A stretch of DNA of 18,634 nt from an uncultured Alistipes sp. (lineage in GTDB: Bacteria > Bacteroidota > Bacteroidia > Bacteroidales > Rikenellaceae), in NCBI GenBank assembly GCA_948736885.1, contig CAPXWY010000008.1:1-18634 (forward strand), given 5' to 3'. Below are positions 14,013 to 18,634 of this stretch, in pieces (position 1 is the stretch's first letter; each line of letters starts with the position of its first letter). Made by a program: the position numbers and the translations under genes. The notes beneath the pieces were generated by a model. The model did not search any database. It was not told the origin of the DNA and saw only the letters and a list, made by a program, of their open reading frames with translations.

Positions 14013-14771
14013 ATGGCAATCCAACCCCTCTTCGTCCTGCTCTACGCAGGACTTCCGGGAACGGCGAACTACCCGGCCTCCACCCTGGGCATGTGGGTCC
14101 TCATCATCGTTATCGGCATCATCGGCCATCTGGTCCACGCCAGGCTCGAGAAGGTCTTCGCCAAATATTCGAAAGTGGAGTTCCCCGGCGGACTCACCGG
14201 CGCCGAAGTCGCCGAGAAGATGCTGCGCGACAACCGCATCCACGACGTGGTCGTGACCCATGTCAAGGGCCAGCTCACCGACCACTACAACCCGGCGACC
14301 AAGACCGTCAACCTCAGCGACTCGGTCTACTCGTCGCGCAGCGTGGCGGCCGCAGCCGTCGCGGCGCACGAATGCGGCCATGCCATCCAGCACGCCCAGG
14401 AGTACGGACCGCTCAAGCTGCGTTCGCAGCTGGTGCCCGTCACCTACTATTCGTCGAAAATAGCCATGGGCGTGATCCTCGCCGGTCTGCTCCTCATGAC
14501 GGCGACGAACAACGAACTGCTCTGCTGGATCGGCGTGGGCATGGTGGGCGTCTCGGCGCTCTTCTCGATCGTGACGCTGCCCGTCGAATACAACGCCTCG
14601 GAGCGCGCCATGGCATGGCTGACCTCCAGCCGCACCCTCACGGGCGTGCAGGCCGACCAGGCCCGCGAAGCGCTCCGCTGGGCGGCCCGCACCTACCTGG
14701 TAGCCGCACTGAGCGCCATCGCGGCCATGCTCTACTATGTTCTCCTGATCCTCGGCAACCGCCGCGACTGA
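14013..14771 (+). CDS. Membrane zinc metallopeptidase (YugP-type, Zn_peptidase_2 family)
   Basis: A 252-residue integral membrane peptidase. The active site HECGH is at 119-123 and a downstream glutamate in VEYNAS (192) fits as third zinc ligand. The segment LTDHYNPATKTVNLSDSVY (88-106) is highly characteristic of the family. Predicted membrane segments lie at about 24-42, 150-165, 169-190 and 222-247, so the active site would be close to the membrane. The start at 14013 matches the usual short N-terminus; the upstream in-frame ATG at 13938 lies inside the promoter box. Family members are widespread but substrates are not known. The gene is 3 bases upstream of the SGNH gene, so the two are almost certainly co-translated. 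Confidence 0.92.
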   Translation: MAIQPLFVLLYAGLPGTANYPASTLGMWVLIIVIGIIGHLVHARLEKVFAKYSKVEFPGGLTGAEVAEKMLRDNRIHDVVVTHVKGQLTDHYNPATKTVNLSDSVYSSRSVAAAAVAAHECGHAIQHAQEYGPLKLRSQLVPVTYYSSKIAMGVILAGLLLMTATNNELLCWIGVGMVGVSALFSIVTLPVEYNASERAMAWLTSSRTLTGVQADQAREALRWAARTYLVAALSAIAAMLYYVLLILGNRRD

Positions 14772-14774
14772 CGC

Positions 14775-16349
14775 ATGGCGAAGAAGTCCGAAAACTACAC
14801 CTTCAACGGATGGATCGCGGCCGCGGCGCTCGTCGGAGTGCTCGTGGCCGTGAGCTTCATACCGCCCCGCACGCTGGGCGGCGTGAAGATCCGCCGTGCC
14901 AACATCCTTTCGGACATCTTCGACTTCGACGACACCCCGGCCCGGAGCCCCGAGTCGGCCGTCTTCAACGAAGAGGAGTTCCAGGTCGACATGACCGAAG
15001 TGGCCGAGCGCATCGATGCCGACACCCTGCCGCCGCGCGTGCAGACGCTCTTCGAATGGGAAATCGGCCGCGACACGACGCTGCGCGCCGAAGTGCTGCC
15101 CGACACCGCCTGCACGCGGCGCATCGTAGCCATCGAGGAGTACGACTCGCTGCGCCCCGACGGCATGCGGGCTTTCTACGACACGGTGCTGCTGGCGCGA
15201 CGTCCGGTGCGCATCGCCGTGCTGGGCGACTCCTTCATCGAGGGCGACATCCTCACGGCCGACCTGCGCGAACGGCTCCAGGAGACCTACGGCGGCGGCG
15301 GTACGGGATTCGCACCGATGGCTTCGCCGCTCACGGCGTTCCGCCGCACGGTGAAGACCGTCTCCAAGGGCTGGACCTCCTACAACATCATGCAGCGCAA
15401 GAAAACCCCGCAGACGCTGCGCGACAAGTTCTACGTCTCGGGATGGGTGTGCCAGCCCGTCGAAGGAGCCTCGACACGCTGGGAAACCACCGCCTACCGC
15501 CGCAAGCTCGACGAATGCAGCTGCGGCCGCATCTTCTTCCTTTCGCCCGACAGCAGCCGCATCGAAGTGACGGTCAACGACTCGCTGCGCCGCGAATTCA
15601 GCGTCGAGGGCGACCCCTCGGTGCGGCAGATCGCCGTGCGGGCGCCCCGCATCGGGTCGCTCGCCTTCCGCGTGGTGTCGGGCACGCGGGGCTTCATCGG
15701 CTACGGCGCGGTGCTCGAAAGCGACGGCGTCTCGGTCGACAACTACTCCATCCGCAGCAACAACGGCCAGGCCATGTTCTGGACCAATCCCTCGATCGAC
15801 GCCCAGATCGACGCCATGCTGGACTACGACCTGGTGATCCTGCAATACGGGCTCAACATCATGCAGAACGGCGTCTACAACTACACCAACTACGCGGCGC
15901 AGATCGAGAAGATGGTGACCTTCGTGCGCGAGTGCTTCCCCGGGGCTGCCGTACTGGTCATGGGCGTGAGCGACCGCTCGGTGCGCACCGACGCGGGATT
16001 CGCACCGATGGCGGCCGTGCCCTACATGACCGCCTACCAACGTCTGGCGGCCAGCAACGTGCAGGCGGCCTTCTGGCCCACGGCCGACGCCATGCACAAC
16101 CTGGGAGGCATGGGCCACTTCGTGCGCAGCGGCTGGGCCGGCAAGGACTTCACCCACATCAACTACTCGGGCGGCAGGCGCATCGGCCGGGCCCTCTTCG
16201 ATGCGCTCAACGACCGCATCCGTGCGGCCCACGAACTCCGCCGCCGCAGGGTCTGCTTCGACCCCGTGCTCCCCGACTCGCTGCATCTGAAACCGCTGCG
16301 CGACCCGCTGATCCTCGCTCCCATCCACCTCAACCCGATGATGCCATGA
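14775..16349 (+). CDS. Membrane-anchored SGNH-fold protein, putative O-acyltransferase or esterase
   Basis: A 524-residue protein with a single N-terminal membrane anchor (about 11-29) and a large extracytoplasmic part. The SGNH catalytic blocks are visible: GDSFIEG with nucleophile S153, QYGLN with N361 standing in for the block III asparagine, and D458-x-x-H461 in KDFTHINYSGG. About 160 residues between the first and third blocks form a beta-rich insert, probably a carbohydrate-binding or lid domain. The gene overlaps the MBOAT gene by 4 bases (ATGA). Paired MBOAT plus SGNH proteins are the known layout of envelope O-acylation systems such as PatA/PatB, AlgI/AlgJ/AlgX and DltB/DltD, so an acyl transfer role is likely. 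The target polymer is unknown. Hydrolase activity alone cannot be excluded. Confidence 0.85.
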   Translation: MAKKSENYTFNGWIAAAALVGVLVAVSFIPPRTLGGVKIRRANILSDIFDFDDTPARSPESAVFNEEEFQVDMTEVAERIDADTLPPRVQTLFEWEIGRDTTLRAEVLPDTACTRRIVAIEEYDSLRPDGMRAFYDTVLLARRPVRIAVLGDSFIEGDILTADLRERLQETYGGGGTGFAPMASPLTAFRRTVKTVSKGWTSYNIMQRKKTPQTLRDKFYVSGWVCQPVEGASTRWETTAYRRKLDECSCGRIFFLSPDSSRIEVTVNDSLRREFSVEGDPSVRQIAVRAPRIGSLAFRVVSGTRGFIGYGAVLESDGVSVDNYSIRSNNGQAMFWTNPSIDAQIDAMLDYDLVILQYGLNIMQNGVYNYTNYAAQIEKMVTFVRECFPGAAVLVMGVSDRSVRTDAGFAPMAAVPYMTAYQRLAASNVQAAFWPTADAMHNLGGMGHFVRSGWAGKDFTHINYSGGRRIGRALFDALNDRIRAAHELRRRRVCFDPVLPDSLHLKPLRDPLILAPIHLNPMMP

Positions 16350-17848
16350 TGCTCGCAGCGGACACGATAACGGCCCGCATCGCCGGACTGCTGGCCTACG
16401 ATGCTTCGTCGCCGCTGATCTTCAGCAGCGGGCTGTTCCTGTTTCTCTTCACGGGATTCCTGCTTTTCTATGCCGCCCTGCACCGCACGCCCACGGCCCG
16501 CATCGTCTACGTCATCCTTTTCTCGCTCTATTTCTACTACAAGTCGAGCGGCATCTACTTTCTGCTGCTGATCTTCGCCGCCGCGAGCGACTACCTCATC
16601 GCCCGAGGCATCTGCCGCGCCGACAGGCGGTGGATCCGCCGCCTGCTCGTGTTGCTGAGCGTGGCGGTCAACCTCGGCATGCTGGGCTACTTCAAGTACA
16701 CCAACTTCCTGGTGGACATGGGCAACCGCCTTTTCGGGCAGGGTTTCCTCGAATTCCAGAACATCTTCCTGCCGGTGGGCATCTCGTTCTTCGTCTTCCA
16801 GTCGATGAGCTACACCATCGACATCTACCGCGGACAGCTGCGCCCCCTCGACCGGTGGATCGACTACCTTTTCTACCTCTCGTTCTTCCCCCAGCTGGTG
16901 GCCGGGCCCATCGTCCGCGCCCGCGACTTCATTCCGCAGATCCGCAGCAATCCGGTCGTCGTCACGCGCGAGATGTTCGGCACGGGGGTCTTCCTCATTC
17001 TGACGGGCCTCTTCAAGAAAGCCGTCATCTCGGACTTCATCTCGCTCAACTTCGTCGACCGCGTCTTCGACGAACCGCTGCTCTACACCGGCTTCGAGTG
17101 CCTCATGGGCATCTACGGCTACGCCCTGCAGATCTACTGCGACTTCTCGGGCTACTCCGACATGGCCATCGGCATCGCCCTGCTCCTGGGCTTCCGCTTT
17201 CCCAAGAATTTCGACGCCCCCTACAAGTCGGCCACCATCACCGAGTTCTGGCGCCGCTGGCACATCTCGCTCTCGTCGTGGCTGCGCGACTACCTCTACA
17301 TCTCGCTGGGCGGCAACCGCAAGGGACGCGTGCGCACCTACTTCAACCTGATGGTCACCATGGTGCTGGGCGGTCTGTGGCACGGCGCCGCACTGCGTTT
17401 CGTGCTGTGGGGAGGCATCCACGGCATGGCCCTGGCGCTGCACAAGCTGTGGCTCTCCGTCGTGCCGGGCGCCAAGGCCGCAGGCAGCGAAATGAAGCGC
17501 GGCTGGCGCATAGCGGGCATCTTCCTGACGTTCAACCTGGTGTGCTTCAGCTGGCTGATGTTCCGCGCCGAGTCGATGCAGACGGTCACGCTGATGCTCC
17601 ACCAGATCTTCTTCGACTTCAACGCTCCGGTCATCCCGCAGGTGCTGACGGGCTACACCGCGGTCTTCGCCTTCATCGCCGCCGGCTATGCGCTCCACTT
17701 CGTGCCGGCACGCATCGACGAGCGCATCCGCAGCGGCGTCACGCAGGCGCCCATGGCGCTGCAAGTGCTGTTGATGGCCGCCATGATCTGGAGCGTCATG
17801 CAGATCAAGTCGAGCGACATCCAACCCTTCATCTATTTTCAGTTCTGA
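16346..17848 (+). CDS. MBOAT-family O-acyltransferase (AlgI-like)
   Basis: A 500-residue polytopic membrane protein of the MBOAT family, which moves acyl groups from a cytosolic donor across the membrane for O-acylation of envelope polymers. The characteristic blocks are present: PVGISFFVFQSMSYTIDIYRG, FFPQLVAGPIVRARDF, the QIYCDFSGYSDMAIG block, EFWRRWHISLSSWLRDYLYI, and GGLWHGA with the invariant catalytic histidine at residue 346. Around ten membrane segments are apparent. Two ATG codons in a row (16346 and 16349) are possible starts; 16346 makes an ATGA overlap with the SGNH gene. No alginate, dlt or capsule genes are visible nearby, so AlgI-like describes sequence type only. Translational coupling to the SGNH gene argues for a shared acylation complex. 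Confidence 0.94.
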   Translation: MMLAADTITARIAGLLAYDASSPLIFSSGLFLFLFTGFLLFYAALHRTPTARIVYVILFSLYFYYKSSGIYFLLLIFAAASDYLIARGICRADRRWIRRLLVLLSVAVNLGMLGYFKYTNFLVDMGNRLFGQGFLEFQNIFLPVGISFFVFQSMSYTIDIYRGQLRPLDRWIDYLFYLSFFPQLVAGPIVRARDFIPQIRSNPVVVTREMFGTGVFLILTGLFKKAVISDFISLNFVDRVFDEPLLYTGFECLMGIYGYALQIYCDFSGYSDMAIGIALLLGFRFPKNFDAPYKSATITEFWRRWHISLSSWLRDYLYISLGGNRKGRVRTYFNLMVTMVLGGLWHGAALRFVLWGGIHGMALALHKLWLSVVPGAKAAGSEMKRGWRIAGIFLTFNLVCFSWLMFRAESMQTVTLMLHQIFFDFNAPVIPQVLTGYTAVFAFIAAGYALHFVPARIDERIRSGVTQAPMALQVLLMAAMIWSVMQIKSSDIQPFIYFQF

Positions 17849-17885
17849 ATGCCGCCTGCACCATCATCGCTCCCTCCCGGCAAAG

Positions 17886-17920
17886 TTCACCTTTCACTTT
17901 TCACCCTCTACCTTTCGCTT
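17886..17920 (-). repeat. Purine-rich short repeat (GTGAAAGG family), minus orientation
   Basis: The minus strand reads GTGAAAAGTGAAAGGTGAA and GAAAGGTAGA, sharing 16 bases with the 4381-4414 copy and 12 with the 10381-10411 copy. It fills most of the gap between the MBOAT and PAP2 genes. Its pyrimidine strand contains TACCTTTC, one base from a -7 box, placed 8 bases before the PAP2 start. Confidence 0.65.
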
Positions 17921-17926
17921 CGATAA

Positions 17927-18589
17927 ATGTACGACTTCGACCACACCCTTTTTCTGGCCCTCAACTTCGACGGGGGCGAGACGCTCGACCGAGTCATGCT
18001 GACCGTCTCGGGCACGGCCATGTGGCTGCCCCTCTACGCATTGATCCTATGGCTCGTGCAGCGTCGCTACGGATGGCGCAACACGTTGCTGTTCATCGTT
18101 CTGATGGCTGCCGCTCTGGGGCTTTCCGACATGGTGTCGGGCATCTTCAAGCACAACGGAGTGCTGGGCGGCCTGCTGCCCGATTTCGAACCGCGCTGGC
18201 GCCCGATGTTCACTCCCGAATTGGAGGGACTGGCCATCACGCCCGATTCGCTGGCTGCGATCCGCCGAGCCGACCTGCCGGGCGACTGGGCGGTGCACGT
18301 ACCCGTCGAGGCCGTGAGCGGACGCTACGGCACCGTCTCGGCCCATGCGGCAACGGTGGTGGCGCTGGCCGTGCTCTCGATCACAGCCATCCGCCGCCGG
18401 TGGTTCGCCTGGCTGATGGTCGCCAGCACCCTGCTCATCTGCTACTCGCGCATCTATCTGGCCAAGCACTTCCCCATGGACCTCTTTTGGGGTACGCTGG
18501 TCGGCGCCCTGCTCGGCTGGGGTGCGTTCGTGCTTTTCCGGCGCTTCGCCCGGCTGCAAAAAGACGAACCGGCAACTCCCCGAAATTGA
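17927..18589 (+). CDS. PAP2-family membrane phosphatase
   Basis: A 220-residue integral membrane phosphatase of the PAP2 superfamily, whose bacterial members dephosphorylate lipid phosphates such as undecaprenyl pyrophosphate, phosphatidate-type lipids or lipid A. Membrane helices are likely at about 31-47, 54-72, 141-155, 158-172 and 186-205. The third signature is intact: S174-R175-x5-H181-x3-D185. The second reads VSAHAA (137-142) instead of PSGH, keeping the histidine. The first is unusual: K75 is separated from R92-P93 by 16 residues rather than 6. The gene is only 78 bases behind the MBOAT gene, but a repeat fills the gap and no terminator is visible, so co-transcription is possible. 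Substrate not assignable; a role in recycling the lipid carrier for the modified polymer is speculative. Confidence 0.88.
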   Translation: MYDFDHTLFLALNFDGGETLDRVMLTVSGTAMWLPLYALILWLVQRRYGWRNTLLFIVLMAAALGLSDMVSGIFKHNGVLGGLLPDFEPRWRPMFTPELEGLAITPDSLAAIRRADLPGDWAVHVPVEAVSGRYGTVSAHAATVVALAVLSITAIRRRWFAWLMVASTLLICYSRIYLAKHFPMDLFWGTLVGALLGWGAFVLFRRFARLQKDEPATPRN

Positions 18590-18592
18590 AAA

Positions 18593-18626
18593 TCACCCCT
18601 GTCAGAACGTGTTCTGACAGGGGTGA
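18593..18626. terminator. Long perfect hairpin at the window end
   Basis: TCACCCCTGTCAGAAC (18593-18608) is perfectly complementary to GTTCTGACAGGGGTGA (18611-18626), a 16-bp dyad with a 2-base centre, 3 bases after the PAP2 stop. The right side lacks a T-run within the window, while the minus strand has four T after it. It is likely a terminator, best suited to a minus-strand gene beyond the window, but could also act on PAP2. Confidence 0.65.
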
Positions 18627-18634
18627 AACCATTC

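Noticed and set aside
13995..16328. Minus-strand open frame of 777 codons
   Set aside because: Antisense shadow of the peptidase and SGNH genes, explained by high GC at third codon positions; no domain seen.
13808..16345. Very long plus-strand open frame joined to the MBOAT gene
   Set aside because: Only the part from 16346 is MBOAT sequence. The upstream part is an Arg/His/Pro-rich shadow of the peptidase and SGNH genes, which have clear motifs in another frame.
16163..17824. Minus-strand open frame opposite the MBOAT gene
   Set aside because: His/Gln/Asp-rich shadow of a strongly supported membrane protein gene.
16346..17848. Naming the MBOAT gene algI with an alginate role
   Set aside because: AlgI-like motifs are shared by many MBOAT proteins and no alginate gene is nearby.
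1..18634. CRISPR array, tRNA, rRNA, insertion sequence or prophage
   Set aside because: No regularly spaced direct repeats, no tRNA T-loop and acceptor pairing, no rRNA-like conserved blocks, and no transposase, integrase or phage structural genes were recognised on either strand.

Overview
The window comes from a GC-rich member of the Bacteroidota, most likely an Alistipes-like organism (Rikenellaceae, Bacteroidales). This is an inference. It rests on perfect or near-perfect Bacteroidota -7 promoter boxes (TAnnTTTG) ahead of several genes, little sign of purine-rich ribosome binding sites, family content typical of the Bacteroidales (DUF4136 lipoprotein, small outer-membrane beta-barrels, MenG, LolC/E-like permease, YugP-type peptidase), and strong G/C preference at third codon positions. 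No rRNA, tRNA, CRISPR array, transposase, integrase or phage gene was seen.

Layout. Positions 1-880 hold no credible gene but contain several hairpins, including two adjacent units (566-605 and 624-659) with the same flanks and different, self-complementary stems. A lipA-lipB operon (881-2481) for lipoate synthesis follows, then recJ (2619-4382). A convergent, hairpin-rich spacer separates recJ from a minus-strand nitroreductase (4559-5089). A divergent promoter region leads to a HAD phosphatase (5338-6183). Next come an outer-membrane barrel and lipoprotein pair (6303-7687), an RdgB-type XTP/dITP pyrophosphatase (7692-8273) and folE (8291-8899) with its own promoter and terminator. A DUF4136 lipoprotein and a second barrel protein form another surface pair (9052-10345). 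A bidirectional terminator separates them from a tiny Cys-rich lipoprotein on the minus strand (10465-10692). A tightly overlapping four-gene minus-strand operon (13805 down to 10797) encodes a LolC/E-like permease, MenG, a LEA-like lipoprotein and a SPOR-like secreted protein. A divergent plus-strand operon (14013-17848) encodes a membrane zinc metallopeptidase, a membrane-anchored SGNH-fold protein and an MBOAT acyltransferase. A PAP2 phosphatase (17927-18589) and a long perfect hairpin close the window.

How the genes fit together. Much of the window is housekeeping: cofactor synthesis (lipoate, menaquinone, folate/pterin), DNA repair and nucleotide sanitation. The rest concerns the cell envelope. 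The most system-like unit is the peptidase-SGNH-MBOAT operon, which has the two-part logic of known O-acylation systems (PatA/PatB, AlgI with AlgJ/X, DltB/DltD) but carries no neighbouring gene that names the polymer being modified. A purine/pyrimidine-asymmetric short repeat (words such as GTGAAAGG) recurs in four intergenic regions, and in one of them opposed copies build a terminator-like hairpin.
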